DNA of 64,000 nt from Apilactobacillus quenuiae (GCF_002994005.1 NZ_POSN01000005.1:1466-65465); one strand, 5' to 3'; numbered from the stretch's first letter, positions 1-9,880 are shown. Made by a program: numbers and translations. The notes: generated by a model not told the origin, from the sequence alone.

Positions 1-489
<489 letters not shown>

Positions 490-668
490 GATGAAAAGCT
501 TTTAACTAGCTCATCAAATTAATTGTTTTTAAAAGCGAATTGACTTCGCTGTGTTTAATTTACTTACAATCTAAAATCGTAAGTTCCTTACACATCATTG
601 ATTATCAATCTTGTTCAGTTTTCAAAGATCTACTTATCAGTTAGCCACTTAAAACAAGCAGTTTTTTA

Positions 669-887
669 ATTATATCATATTAACAATTTAATGTCAATAA
701 CTTTTTTATAATTATTTTTTTAATTAGCGTGTTGCTGTTTGTTATATCAACAACGCAACATTAATTATTATGCCATCTTAACAACTGAAAGTCAATAACT
801 TTTTGTAATTATTTTTAAATGGTTTGTAACTTTCGTTACCAAAATGACAACAGGAATAATAATATCAATAATAAACTTACACGTCAA
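669..887 (-). promoter_or_regulatory. Three tandem rRNA operon promoters
   Basis: Three sigma-A type promoters face the 16S gene on the minus strand. The proximal one has TTGACA (692-697), a 17-bp spacer and TATAAT (669-674). The middle one has TTGACT (791-796), 18 bp and CATAAT (767-772). The distal one has TTGACG (882-887), 17 bp and TATTAT (859-864). Their repeated TTATTGAC context suggests duplication. The stretch 490-668 between promoter and 16S is the rRNA leader and holds no gene. Confidence 0.8.
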
Positions 888-920
888 TAAAAAAAGAGAA
901 TTAATTTTAAATTAATTCTC
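886..920 (-). terminator. Intrinsic terminator of tyrS
   Basis: Minus-strand hairpin GAGAATTAATT / AATTAATTCTC followed by seven T. It lies just after the tyrS stop and abuts the distal rRNA promoter, separating the two units. Confidence 0.85.
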
Positions 921-933
921 CAAAAATAATAGA

Positions 934-2190
934 CTATTTAATTCTTGCTAAGAAATAATTCTTTTTACCTCTTCTAACAACCACAAACTTACCATCAAAA
1001 CTAGAACTTGGATCAATCTCTGCATTAACATCATCTATTTTATCCCCATTAATTCTAATTGCTCCATTTTTAACATCTTCACGTGCCTGCCTTCTGGATG
1101 ACTCAATTTTAGTATCATCAGATAACCATTCAACGATATTTTTTTTATCAGCACTAACTTCCATTGAGGGCATATTTTTAAAACCAGTTTCTACTTCATC
1201 AACAGTTAGATCTTTAATGTTACCTGAGAATAAAGCATTAGTAATATTTTCAGCTTCTTTAACGGCATTTTTACCATGAACAAATTCAGTAACCTCTTCA
1301 GCAAGACAACGTTGTGCTTCACGTTTCCATGGTTCTTTTTTAACTTTATCTTCTAATACTTCAATTTCATCCTTGCTTAAGAACGTGAAGTATTTCAAAT
1401 ATTTAATAACATCACGATCATCAGTATTAATCCAAAATTGGTAAAATTCATATGGTGTTGTTTTCTTAGGATCTAACCAAACAGCTCCACCAGCAGTTTT
1501 ACCAAATTTAGTGCCATCTGCTTTCAGCATTAATGGAATTGTTAATCCAAATGCTTTTGCATCTGCACCTTGTGTTTTATGAATCAAATCTATTCCACCA
1601 GTGATGTTCCCCCATTGATCAGCACCACCAATTTGTAATTGAACATTATGTTTTTTGTATAGATGTTCAAAGTCCATGCCTTGCAAAATTTGGTAAGTAA
1701 ATTCAGTGTATGAAATACCTGTTTCCAAACGACTAGATACAATTTCCTTATTCAACATTGTATTAACATTAAATAATTTACCATAATCACGTAGGAAATC
1801 TAGTAATGAAAACTTAGATAACCAATCATAATTATTAACAATGGTAAATGAACCATCTTGACCAAATAGACTTTCCATTTGTTTAGTTAAGCATTCTTCA
1901 TTGTATTTAACTTGATCCATTGTTTGTAACTTACGTTCAGCTTTTTTACCGGATGGATCACCAATAGAACCAGTTGCTCCACCAATAATAATATATGGAT
2001 GGTACCCAGCCAATTGGAATCTTTTTAAAATCATAAATGGAATTAAATGTCCCACATGCATACTATCACCAGTAGGATCAATTCCAGCATATAATCCAAT
2101 CTTCTTTTCATTTACTTCCTTGTTTAAACCTTCAGCATCGGTTTGTTGATTAATAGCACCACGCCATTTTAAATCATCAATAATATTCAT
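934..2190 (-). CDS. tyrS: Tyrosyl-tRNA synthetase
   Basis: Charges tRNA-Tyr with tyrosine in the cytoplasm. The 418-residue product has the class I signature HVGHL near residue 42, a KFGKT motif in the place of KMSKS near residue 227, and a C-terminal S4 RNA-binding domain (SSRRQAREDVKNGAIRING). The start at 2190 is chosen because a GGAGG ribosome site lies just upstream and MNIIDDLKWRG matches the family N-terminus; the open frame extending to 2304 is T-box leader, not protein. Expressed as a single gene under tyrosine T-box control. Length is normal for bacterial TyrRS. Confidence 0.97.
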   Translation of the reverse strand: MNIIDDLKWRGAINQQTDAEGLNKEVNEKKIGLYAGIDPTGDSMHVGHLIPFMILKRFQLAGYHPYIIIGGATGSIGDPSGKKAERKLQTMDQVKYNEECLTKQMESLFGQDGSFTIVNNYDWLSKFSLLDFLRDYGKLFNVNTMLNKEIVSSRLETGISYTEFTYQILQGMDFEHLYKKHNVQLQIGGADQWGNITGGIDLIHKTQGADAKAFGLTIPLMLKADGTKFGKTAGGAVWLDPKKTTPYEFYQFWINTDDRDVIKYLKYFTFLSKDEIEVLEDKVKKEPWKREAQRCLAEEVTEFVHGKNAVKEAENITNALFSGNIKDLTVDEVETGFKNMPSMEVSADKKNIVEWLSDDTKIESSRRQAREDVKNGAIRINGDKIDDVNAEIDPSSSFDGKFVVVRRGKKNYFLARIK

Positions 2191-2202
2191 ATTTTTCCCT
2201 CC

Positions 2203-2456
2203 AAATAAAAAGTCCCTAACAATGCCTTCAGACATTATCAGGGACGAAATTTTAATATTAATCCGCGTTACCACCCAGGTTATCGCTGTTTTGCGATCAC
2301 TCAAAAATCATTAATAACGCAATGACACGTCAATATAAAATTGAACTAGAGCTCCATAGGTGTAATTCTCTAAAATAATCGCTTAGTTTTCATCACCACT
2401 AAGTTTCTGCATTCTCAAATTATTTTAAATACTAGTAACTACTTCTTAGCTTGTTA
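2203..2456 (-). promoter_or_regulatory. Tyrosine T-box leader with terminator/antiterminator
   Basis: The minus strand holds the T-box core AACCTGGGTGGTAACGCGG at about 2263-2281 and, downstream, a terminator hairpin GTCCCTGATAATG...AGGGAC with a T run (2203-2246). A plausible UAC tyrosine specifier lies at 2362-2364 within GAATTACACC of the stem I region. Uncharged tRNA-Tyr should pair with the UGG-type T-box bulge and favour readthrough into tyrS. The specifier position was judged by eye, not by folding. Confidence 0.9.
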
Positions 2457-2462
2457 TTTATT

Positions 2463-2491
2463 ATAATAATCAGCCTTGAAATAATTGTCAA
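2463..2491 (-). promoter_or_regulatory. tyrS promoter
   Basis: TTGACA at 2486-2491, a 17-bp spacer and TATTAT at 2463-2468 on the minus strand. This places the transcript start near 2456, giving a leader of about 265 nt as expected for a T-box gene. Confidence 0.75.
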
Positions 2492-2493
2492 TA

Positions 2494-3258
2494 CTATTTA
2501 ATTTTCTTTAGTTCTTGTTTTAATTGTGGCATTAATTTCCCCATAGTTTGTGCCTTCATTTGATTTTGAAAATCTTCAGCAGCTTTTTGAGCTAGTTTGG
2601 TTTGAGTATCTTTGCTCATCTGAGGATCATTTTTCATTGCTGTTGCCATTTGATCCTTAACATAATTTTCAGCCGCACTCTTCATTTGTGCCTTAGCAGC
2701 TGAAGTTTGCATTGGGGCTTGTAATTTTTTCATGATGTTTGGTAATGCTTTAGCTTGATTAGTAGTTAAAGTCAACCAATCTTTAGGTACATAGAAATAA
2801 TTAACTGTTTTTACACGCGTTGGCTTTTGAGCTAAATTGAACCAAAACTTACTTGATTTAGAATTATATTCATAACGGGTAGTTTTAGTAACTAATTTAG
2901 CATCTTTAGCATTCGTGATGATATGATTAGTATGCTTATCAGTTGAAGTCGTACTTGGCTTCTTTTGATCATCACTAGTTTTGTAAATCACAACATTATC
3001 TTTACCTGATGTACCAATTGGTTGGTAAAGAAGCATTCCTAATTTATCACTGCTGGAAGCTAACTCACTATTTTCGGTAGTTGTTACTTTATGCATCCCA
3101 TAATGACTATGGAAATTCATAGTAATTAGAACCGTTGATAGTACAACTACAATAAAAGCTATAAAACTAGTAATAAAATGTAGCATTTTATTTTTTACTA
3201 ATAATGTATTAAATAGGAAGAAACATAAAGCTGAAACAATTAATAAAATTAATATCAT
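2494..3258 (-). CDS. DUF4811 membrane-anchored protein, partner of exporter
   Basis: 254-residue protein with two hydrophobic N-terminal segments (about 1-20 and 27-47), then a long Lys/Gln/Ala-rich soluble part with a predicted helical C-terminus (KAQMKSAAENYVKDQMATAM). Its start overlaps the stop of the exporter gene by one base (TAATG), and its ribosome site lies within that gene, so the two are translationally coupled. DUF4811 proteins commonly accompany LmrB-like exporters in lactobacilli; the molecular role is unknown, and assisting the transporter is an inference. Confidence 0.85.
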   Translation of the reverse strand: MILILLIVSALCFFLFNTLLVKNKMLHFITSFIAFIVVVLSTVLITMNFHSHYGMHKVTTTENSELASSSDKLGMLLYQPIGTSGKDNVVIYKTSDDQKKPSTTSTDKHTNHIITNAKDAKLVTKTTRYEYNSKSSKFWFNLAQKPTRVKTVNYFYVPKDWLTLTTNQAKALPNIMKKLQAPMQTSAAKAQMKSAAENYVKDQMATAMKNDPQMSKDTQTKLAQKAAEDFQNQMKAQTMGKLMPQLKQELKKIK

Positions 3259-4700
3259 TAGTTATTCCCTCCTTTATTATCTTTCAACCAGAATGTTGCA
3301 ATAATTCCAATTACAATAAAAATAGCTGCAACCCAGAAGGCAGCATGGTAACCAGTTAAGGTAGCTGATAAAGCTGAATGACCATATGCTAATGGATCTA
3401 GTGTCTTTAAGTGACTAGCTGGCATGTTATTGGAAGTTACGTTAGAAAGAATGGAAACTAGTACCGCTGTTGCGATGGAAGAACCAACCTGTCTAACTGT
3501 ATTATTGACAGCAGTACCATGATTCATCATATCTGTAGGTAAAGCATTCATACCATAAGTAGTTGCTGGCATCATTACCATTGCCATACCAAAAGTTCTA
3601 ACTGCATATAGTACTATAATATATGCAATTGATGCATCTTCAGTTAAGAAAGCAAATGGAATAGTTCCTAAGAATAGTAAAGTAAATCCTGTTACCACTA
3701 GGTTCTTAGCACCATATCTATCAAATATTTGACCAGCAAATGGTGACACAATTCCCATCATTAAAGCACCTGGCAATAGTGTTAGCCCAGAATGAAAAGC
3801 ATTCATACCACGAATGATTTGTAAATATAAAGGTAATACCATTTCAAAACCAACTAAAGCCATCATTGTAATTGAAGACAATAATGTAGAAATGGTAAAT
3901 TTACTGTTCCTAAATACTCTAATATTCAAGAATGGTTCTTTCATTACTAATTGGCGCCATACAAATAATCCAATAAAGATAACACCAATAATTAAAGTAC
4001 TAATAACTACGTTACTGCCCCATCCATAAGTACCAACTTCAGAGAAACCATAAAGGGCACTACCAAATCCAATTGTAGAAAGAATCAATGATAAAACATC
4101 AATCTTAGATTTCTTGGTAGGTAGAATAGGACGCATGAACCATAGTCCCAATATAATAACTAACGCAACAATTGGAATAATCATTCCAAATAGATCACGC
4201 CAAGTAAAGTTAATTAAAATCCAACCAGATAAAGTAGGACCAATTGCTGGAGCTAAACCAATAACAACTCCTGAAAGTCCCATTGCAGCTCCACGTTTTT
4301 CTGGTGGAAAAATTGAAAGCATAATTGTTTGTAGTAAAGGCATAGTAACCCCTACTCCAGCAGCTTGAACTAATCTTCCAGCTAATAACACGCCAAAGTT
4401 ACTAGCGAAGAAAGACATGATCGTTCCAACTTCAAAAACAATCATCGCACCTAAATATAACCACTTCGTATTAACACGACTGGATAACCATGCACTAACG
4501 GGGATTGCAATCCCATTAACCATCATGAATCCAGATGTTAACCATTGAACCGTGGATGTATTAATATCAAAAGCCTTCATTAATGTAGGAAAAGCAGTTG
4601 ATAAAATAGTTTGATTTAAAATAGTACAAAAAGTACCAACTAACAATAATAAAACTAGCATTGTTTTATTATAACTTTTACCGTTTGCATCTACGTTCAT
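3258..4700 (-). CDS. DHA2-family MFS multidrug exporter (LmrB-like)
   Basis: 480-residue integral membrane protein with about 14 hydrophobic segments, the size and layout of proton-driven DHA2 drug exporters. The antiporter motif C region is visible (GLAPAIGPTLSGWI, about residues 148-161), as is GRLVQAAGVGVTMPL in TM4. First gene of a two-gene unit with DUF4811. It is divergent from a MerR-type regulator across a symmetrical operator, which suggests inducible expression. The substrate cannot be told from the sequence. Confidence 0.93.
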   Translation of the reverse strand: MNVDANGKSYNKTMLVLLLLVGTFCTILNQTILSTAFPTLMKAFDINTSTVQWLTSGFMMVNGIAIPVSAWLSSRVNTKWLYLGAMIVFEVGTIMSFFASNFGVLLAGRLVQAAGVGVTMPLLQTIMLSIFPPEKRGAAMGLSGVVIGLAPAIGPTLSGWILINFTWRDLFGMIIPIVALVIILGLWFMRPILPTKKSKIDVLSLILSTIGFGSALYGFSEVGTYGWGSNVVISTLIIGVIFIGLFVWRQLVMKEPFLNIRVFRNSKFTISTLLSSITMMALVGFEMVLPLYLQIIRGMNAFHSGLTLLPGALMMGIVSPFAGQIFDRYGAKNLVVTGFTLLFLGTIPFAFLTEDASIAYIIVLYAVRTFGMAMVMMPATTYGMNALPTDMMNHGTAVNNTVRQVGSSIATAVLVSILSNVTSNNMPASHLKTLDPLAYGHSALSATLTGYHAAFWVAAIFIVIGIIATFWLKDNKGGNN

Positions 4701-4741
4701 ACCGCAACCTCTTTTCTAATTTTAGTAAATCGACTCTTCCT

Positions 4742-4803
4742 AATATACAACCAAGTGATATTGTTGTCAACTTATTTGACAACCTTATTAAATAATATAT
4801 AAT
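4742..4803. promoter_or_regulatory. Divergent promoters sharing one palindromic operator
   Basis: GTTGTCAA-CTTAT-TTGACAAC is a perfect inverted repeat at 4763-4783. Each arm is also a -35 box. Rightward: TTGACA 4776-4781, 16 bp, TATAAT 4798-4803, for the MerR gene. Leftward: TTGACA 4765-4770, 17 bp, TATATT 4742-4747, for the exporter operon. One bound dimer would cover both -35 boxes. Confidence 0.75.
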
Positions 4804-4852
4804 TATTATCAGATATTTAAACTAATTCCATATAATTAAAGGAAGTGATTCT

Positions 4853-5326
4853 TTGTCAAACGAAATGAATAAAGATGAAGTACAAGAATATTCCCATCGT
4901 TTATATAAAATAATGAAAGATTTAGATTTATCAGTTGGTATTGGTGGACTTTCCAAATCATGTAATGTACCACAATCTAAAATTAGATACTGGGAGAAAA
5001 AAGGATATATTAAATCTATATGTGATGATAAAAATAAAAACCATCGTTATCCATATCACGCCATCATTAAAGTTGAATTGATCAAATCTTTTTTAGAATC
5101 TGGATATACTTTAAATACAGCAGCTAAAAAAGCTGAGGTATTTGATGAAACTGGTAGTATTATGAGAAAAATTATTAGAGCCCGTTTTAATGGACTCGCA
5201 ATGGTTGAAAAAAATCCTGCCGTCAATATGGGACCGATTGACGGAGAAGAAGATAAATCCATATATTTTGTAGAAGATAATAGTCAAATTAAAGCTCAAA
5301 TTATAAATAACAACAAAGATAACTAA
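4853..5326 (+). CDS. MerR-family transcriptional regulator of the exporter
   Basis: 157-residue regulator with a MerR winged-helix DNA-binding domain at about residues 28-75; the signature KIRYWEKKGYI sits at residues 43-53. The C-terminal half is short and lacks a clear metal-binding cysteine set, so an organic ligand or a GlnR-like mode is possible. A TTG start at 4853 is preferred because AAGGAAGTG lies at suitable spacing. Divergently placed against the DHA2 exporter, with an operator in between, so it most likely controls both itself and the pump. Confidence 0.87.
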   Translation: MSNEMNKDEVQEYSHRLYKIMKDLDLSVGIGGLSKSCNVPQSKIRYWEKKGYIKSICDDKNKNHRYPYHAIIKVELIKSFLESGYTLNTAAKKAEVFDETGSIMRKIIRARFNGLAMVEKNPAVNMGPIDGEEDKSIYFVEDNSQIKAQIINNNKDN

Positions 5327-5333
5327 ATAAATT

Positions 5334-5370
5334 CATCATTCCATTGACAAAGCAGGGATGGTGTTTTTTT
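5334..5370 (+). terminator. Terminator of the MerR gene
   Basis: CATCATTCC pairs with GGGATGGTG (with G-T pairs), loop of 12, followed by seven T. Confidence 0.6.
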
Positions 5371-5477
5371 ATTTTGTAATATTATAATCTTATATTGTGT
5401 AAATAGTAGTTACTTTGATATATAGTAATAAGTACTTTATAATTAGTTTGAATAAAGTTAATATATAAGTTGAATGC

Positions 5478-5505
5478 CACTAAATTAAAAACTATTAATT
5501 TAGTG
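5478..5505 (+). promoter_or_regulatory. Hairpin in the leader of the PNAG operon
   Basis: Perfect 9-bp inverted repeat CACTAAATT / AATTTAGTG with a 10-nt loop, 10 bases before the AAGGAGG ribosome site of the synthase gene. No T run follows, so it is more likely an operator or a translational element than a terminator. Confidence 0.4.
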
Positions 5506-5533
5506 ACTTTAACTTAAGGAGGAAAACATATAA

Positions 5534-6751
5534 ATGGGATTTTTAGATATAATCAACGATTTTATAATCGGCTATCCTATTGTTGTTTCAGCAATTTGGA
5601 TTGTTGGTTCTATCTTTGAAAGCATGTATCGAAAGCATGAAAATTTTGTTGATATTTCTGGAAACGATTTAGTTTCTATTATAGTACCCTCTCATAATGA
5701 AAGTGATACTTTAAGAGAAGCCATTGCTTCCATCGCAGAGATTGAGTATAAAAATTTTGAAGTTGTCTTAGTTGATGATAAAAGTGCTGATGACACTTTA
5801 GATATAATGTACGAACTACAGAAAAAGTATGCCAATCAATTCAACATTAAAGTTGTTCCAATTGATGTAAACCAAGGAAAGGCTAACGCTATGAACCAGG
5901 GATTTGCGGCTTCTGAGGGTAAATACATAATGGGAATTGATGCTGACTCATTGATTGCTAAAGACTCAGTTAATCAAATGGTTAAAACACTTGCAACTGA
6001 TCCTAGTTTAGGTGCAGTTGCTGGTAAACCAGTTGTAAGAAATAGAACTACTATTTTGGGCCGTCTTCAATTACTAGAGTATATTGGTGTAATTGATATT
6101 ATTAAAAAGGCCCAATCATTTCTATACGGACGTATCAATACTGTTTCTGGAGTAATGGTTGGCTTTAGAAGAGAAGCCATTAAAGATGTAGGCGGTTGGC
6201 ATACTGATGTCATTACCGAGGACATCGATATTACATGGAGAATGTATCGTAAACATTGGCGTGTTAGATACCAACCAGCAATGTTGTGTTGGATTTTAGT
6301 TCCTGAAAATACTCGTAGTTTAATCAAACAACGTCGTCGCTGGGCTCGCGGTGGTATGGAAGTTTTAGTTAAAAATCATGATTTCTTAATTCATAGTGAT
6401 ATTTCTAGAAAAGCTTTATTGTATGAAACTATCATTAGTAATACTTGGGCAGTTCTAACTGCATTAAGTACTATCTCTTACGTATTTAATTTATTGCTAA
6501 TTCATGAAGTTCAATTAGATGGTGACGTACTATTAATGTTAATTATCATCAGTATTGTTCAATTTTGCATTGGTTTCTTTGGTTCGCGTGCCAAGGCATA
6601 TCTACAATTTCGAGATTTACTATTAATACCTGCCTACATTGTTTATTACTGGATGATTAACTTGATTTCATGTATTACTGCCCTAGTTTCATTCTTCTTA
6701 GATCCAGAAAATGTTGGAACTTGGAATAGTCCTGATCGGGGGGTTAAATAA
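5534..6751 (+). CDS. pgaC: Poly-beta-1,6-N-acetylglucosamine synthase (PgaC/IcaA type)
   Basis: 405-residue processive family 2 glycosyltransferase that would polymerise UDP-GlcNAc into exopolysaccharide at the membrane. All GT2 signatures are present: VLVDDKSADDT (about 78-88), the DAD metal motif in GIDADS (about 135-140), TEDIDITWR (about 233-241) and QRRRWARGG (about 266-274). One N-terminal and about three C-terminal membrane segments flank the catalytic domain. Strong AAGGAGG ribosome site. The stop overlaps the next start (TAATG), so this opens a three-gene PNAG operon. Confidence 0.9.
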   Translation: MGFLDIINDFIIGYPIVVSAIWIVGSIFESMYRKHENFVDISGNDLVSIIVPSHNESDTLREAIASIAEIEYKNFEVVLVDDKSADDTLDIMYELQKKYANQFNIKVVPIDVNQGKANAMNQGFAASEGKYIMGIDADSLIAKDSVNQMVKTLATDPSLGAVAGKPVVRNRTTILGRLQLLEYIGVIDIIKKAQSFLYGRINTVSGVMVGFRREAIKDVGGWHTDVITEDIDITWRMYRKHWRVRYQPAMLCWILVPENTRSLIKQRRRWARGGMEVLVKNHDFLIHSDISRKALLYETIISNTWAVLTALSTISYVFNLLLIHEVQLDGDVLLMLIIISIVQFCIGFFGSRAKAYLQFRDLLLIPAYIVYYWMINLISCITALVSFFLDPENVGTWNSPDRGVK

Positions 6752-7056
6752 TGAAAAATGAAGTAGATAAATTCGTTATTAGAAAAAAGATTAGTCCCTT
6801 TAGAGCTATCCTTCATTTTTGTTTATATGCTTTACTATGGTTTTATGTATTTTTCGTATTGATTATTAATTTTGCATTTTTATTTGGCTATTATAGTGAT
6901 GATTTCGTAAGTTTTTATCTGTTATTAAATCTAAATTATGGATTATACATGAAGTTAATCATAGGCGTTATAGCATTAATTATTTTAACAGCAATTTATT
7001 CTATTTTTAGATTGCGTCATTTACGGAGGTTAAATAGTAATGTCAAGAAGGACTAG
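6751..7056 (+). CDS. Small two-TM partner of the PNAG synthase (PgaD-like)
   Basis: 101-residue protein with two strong hydrophobic segments (about 22-50 and 67-88) and basic ends. It lies between the synthase and deacetylase genes, overlapping one by 1 base and the other by 17 bases. Position, size and topology match PgaD or IcaD, small membrane subunits that support the synthase; sequence similarity alone is not decisive. Confidence 0.7.
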   Translation: MKNEVDKFVIRKKISPFRAILHFCLYALLWFYVFFVLIINFAFLFGYYSDDFVSFYLLLNLNYGLYMKLIIGVIALIILTAIYSIFRLRHLRRLNSNVKKD

Positions 7057-7945
7057 AAAAATCATCGTTGCTGTTGTAGCAGTGATTGTTGTGATTTTAA
7101 TGTCATTTACTGTTAGAAAAGCAATTCAATATGATAAGGGTAGCAGTGAAAATTATGCACTTGATAAACAAGCAGAAAGGCAAAAGAATGGTATTCTTAT
7201 TTTTTGTTATCACCGTATTCTAAAAGATAATCTAGGTGTTAATATATCAAGAACCCTTTCCACTAATTCACAATTACATGATTTCAATGTGCCAACTAAT
7301 GAATTCAATGAACAAATGGAATTTTTGCATAAGAAACATATCAAAGTAATATCAGGACAAGAGATGGTCAAAATGACTAATTCTAATAAGCCAATTAAGG
7401 GTAAATATGCTGTTTTATCATTTGATGATATTGATAGGACAACTATCGACAATGCTATTCCGGTAATGAAAAAATACAAATTTCCATTTACTACGTTTAT
7501 AATTACTGGAAACACTGGTAGATATCGTGAAGGAACTCAACTAGCAACTTGGAATCAAATTCACGACGCTAAAAAATATGCTGGTAATTTAATGACAATT
7601 GGCTTGCATACTCATAATATGCATTACTTAACCTCTAAGTTAATTCCAGTCTTTAATTTACCTCAAAATTACAAACGTTTTACTAGAGACTTTAAGCAAT
7701 CTCGAAAAGATTTGTATAAAGAAATTGGATCATATGGTGATGCATTTGCTTACCCTTATGGTGGTGGTACTCATCAAACTAATGATTTCTTACACACTCA
7801 ACATTTAGGCTGGGTCGCTACATTAGATGGTGGTGTTATTTATAACCATGGTAATGGTGATCATTTGGACTTACAATATGCTCCTAGAATGATTATTAAT
7901 ACTAACAGTTGGCCAAGTATTAAACATTGGTATTCAAAAAAATAA
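7040..7945 (+). CDS. Poly-N-acetylglucosamine deacetylase (PgaB/IcaB-like)
   Basis: 301-residue polysaccharide deacetylase with an N-terminal membrane anchor (residues 7-25), so the catalytic domain faces outside. NodB motifs are visible: FCYHRI (about 55-60), SFDD with the metal/catalytic aspartates (about 128-131), HTHNMH with two histidines five apart as in PgaB (about 193-198), and AYPYGGG (about 235-241). Expected to remove some acetyl groups from PNAG, aiding retention at the surface. The start lies within the previous gene, with CGGAGG upstream. Last gene of the operon. Confidence 0.88.
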   Translation: MSRRTRKIIVAVVAVIVVILMSFTVRKAIQYDKGSSENYALDKQAERQKNGILIFCYHRILKDNLGVNISRTLSTNSQLHDFNVPTNEFNEQMEFLHKKHIKVISGQEMVKMTNSNKPIKGKYAVLSFDDIDRTTIDNAIPVMKKYKFPFTTFIITGNTGRYREGTQLATWNQIHDAKKYAGNLMTIGLHTHNMHYLTSKLIPVFNLPQNYKRFTRDFKQSRKDLYKEIGSYGDAFAYPYGGGTHQTNDFLHTQHLGWVATLDGGVIYNHGNGDHLDLQYAPRMIINTNSWPSIKHWYSKK

Positions 7946-7946
7946 T

Positions 7947-7982
7947 AAAAAAGCAATCGGAAAATTCCGATTGCTTTTTTGT
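7947..7982. terminator. Bidirectional terminator, PNAG operon and gpmA
   Basis: AAGCAATCGG / CCGATTGCTT hairpin with A run on the left and T run on the right, serving the two convergent units. Confidence 0.85.
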
Positions 7983-7988
7983 TTAAGA

Positions 7989-8681
7989 TTATTTATCTAA
8001 TTTTGTTTTGTTTTGTACTTCTAACTTATCATTGAAGTCATAAACAACTGGTTCTCCAGTTTTCATTTCAAGATCCATGATATCATCATCAGAGATTCTT
8101 TCAATATATTTGCTTAAAGCACGTAGTGAATTACCATGAGCAGCAATAATAACATTCTTACCATCTAATAACTTAGGAGCAATTTGATCTACCCATAAAG
8201 GCATTACACGTTCTAGAGTAACCTTTAAGTTTTCCCCGCCAGGAATGATGTTAGGGTCTAAGTCTGCATAACGACGATCATTAACAGCTGAACCTTCATC
8301 ATCAGCACTCAATAATGGAGGTAAAGTGTCATATGAACGACGCCAAATATGAACTTGTTCATCACCATATTTTTCAGCAGTTTCTTTTTTGTTTAAGCCC
8401 TGAAGACGACCATAATGACGTTCATTTAATCTCCATGTCTTAGTTTCAGGAACCCATAATTGATCAGATTCTTCTAAAACATAGTGTAAAGTTTTAATTG
8501 CACGAGTTAATACTGAAGTAAAAGCATAGTCAAATTCTAAACCAGCTTCTTTTACTAATTTACCAGCTTCTTTAGCTTCTTCAACACCTTTGTCACTTAA
8601 GTCAACATCTTCCCAACCAGTGAATTTGTTAGATAAGTTCCATTGGCTTTGTCCATGACGGATTAATACAAGTTTTGACAT
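7989..8681 (-). CDS. gpmA: 2,3-bisphosphoglycerate-dependent phosphoglycerate mutase
   Basis: Interconverts 3- and 2-phosphoglycerate in glycolysis. 230 residues, normal for the dPGM family. The phosphohistidine motif [10 protein letters not shown] lies at residues 6-15; GRLQG and ERHYG follow near 90, and the second catalytic histidine is in [10 protein letters not shown] near 180. A single-gene unit with a good ribosome site (GAAAGGGG) and convergent with the PNAG operon. Confidence 0.96.
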   Translation of the reverse strand: MSKLVLIRHGQSQWNLSNKFTGWEDVDLSDKGVEEAKEAGKLVKEAGLEFDYAFTSVLTRAIKTLHYVLEESDQLWVPETKTWRLNERHYGRLQGLNKKETAEKYGDEQVHIWRRSYDTLPPLLSADDEGSAVNDRRYADLDPNIIPGGENLKVTLERVMPLWVDQIAPKLLDGKNVIIAAHGNSLRALSKYIERISDDDIMDLEMKTGEPVVYDFNDKLEVQNKTKLDK

Positions 8682-8748
8682 AGGATTGAACCCCTTTCAA
8701 GTTATAAATATCATATTAATTTTACACCAAATCACAATAATTTTCAGC

Positions 8749-9795
8749 CTATTTCATAATTCTCTTCATTTTTAAACTTTTTTTATTCTCACCTTTAACC
8801 CCGATAAGTTCTAGGAAAAATGTAAGAATAGGAACGGAAACAATTAACCCCCATCCGCCAAAGATTTCTTCACCAATCATCAATGCACAAAATGTGTAAA
8901 AAATTGGTAGTTCAGTTCTAGAAGACATTAATTTAGGATTTAAAACATAGGCTTCTAAGAAATGAACAATCATCACCATAATGATTAAGTAAACAATATA
9001 TTTAATTCCACCAACTGAGTAGCCGACGATTGATAAAGGAATCAATGAGATAATTACTCCCGCTACTGGAATTAAGCTTAAAAAGAACACCATAATCGAT
9101 AAAATAAATAGCTGTGGCATGCCCAAAAATGCCATGATTAAAGTGGTAAAAACAGTATTAAAAATGGCAATCAAAAATTGTGCTTCTAAAACAACCCCAA
9201 AGGTTTTAGTAAATGTTTTGGCAAAATAATAAACATCTTGGAAAAACCAATCAAATTCTGAAGTTAGAAAACGTTTACTAAATTCTGACATAGATTTTTC
9301 TTCTAAAGTAAAGAAGAAACTTAGAATTAATGATAATAGGAAAGTTACTCCCATTTGACCAATACTAGAAACATATTGTAATAAGAAGTCTAGTCCCCCT
9401 TTAACCTCAGTTAAGAAGTTAGAACGATGAATAAACGAACTAATCCAATCTTGGAATTGGTTAGCCCCTTCCATGTTGTTTGGATCCTCATAAAAATTAA
9501 TTATATGCTTTGAAGCGGTCATTGCTTGGTCATAAATGACTGGTGAGTAAACTGCAACGGCAGTAATAATTCCACCAATAAATAAAATATATATCATTAT
9601 AACCAATAGTGGTGCTGGAATTTTGACGTATTTTCTAATAAAGTTAACTAATTTAGTAACTAGAAGTGCAAAAATAAAAGTTAAAAGTAACATACTAATC
9701 ATGCTGCGCATTAAGTATAAGATAGCAATTAATAACAATAATACACACCAGCGACGTAACTTTACGTTAGCGACAAATTTTTCCCAAATTTTCAT
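8749..9795 (-). CDS. AI-2E family transporter
   Basis: 348-residue polytopic membrane protein with about eight hydrophobic segments and the central soluble region typical of the AI-2E (PF01594) family. The C-terminal signature region with LSLIPVAGVIISLIPL and the final GLIVSVPILTFFLELIGV are recognisable. Members have been linked to ion/proton antiport or signal export; a specific substrate cannot be assigned. Ends in a basic tail. Divergent from cfa. Confidence 0.85.
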   Translation of the reverse strand: MKIWEKFVANVKLRRWCVLLLLIAILYLMRSMISMLLLTFIFALLVTKLVNFIRKYVKIPAPLLVIMIYILFIGGIITAVAVYSPVIYDQAMTASKHIINFYEDPNNMEGANQFQDWISSFIHRSNFLTEVKGGLDFLLQYVSSIGQMGVTFLLSLILSFFFTLEEKSMSEFSKRFLTSEFDWFFQDVYYFAKTFTKTFGVVLEAQFLIAIFNTVFTTLIMAFLGMPQLFILSIMVFFLSLIPVAGVIISLIPLSIVGYSVGGIKYIVYLIIMVMIVHFLEAYVLNPKLMSSRTELPIFYTFCALMIGEEIFGGWGLIVSVPILTFFLELIGVKGENKKSLKMKRIMK

Positions 9796-9880
9796 ATTAT
9801 ACCCCCTACTAACCTTTTGTTAGATAATTAATTATAACATTTAATTAAAATATTTTGATGAATTTAATAATATCAATCAC

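Noticed and set aside
2191-2304. N-terminal extension of tyrS
   Set aside because: These codons fall within the T-box and terminator, and a good ribosome site stands before the ATG at 2190.
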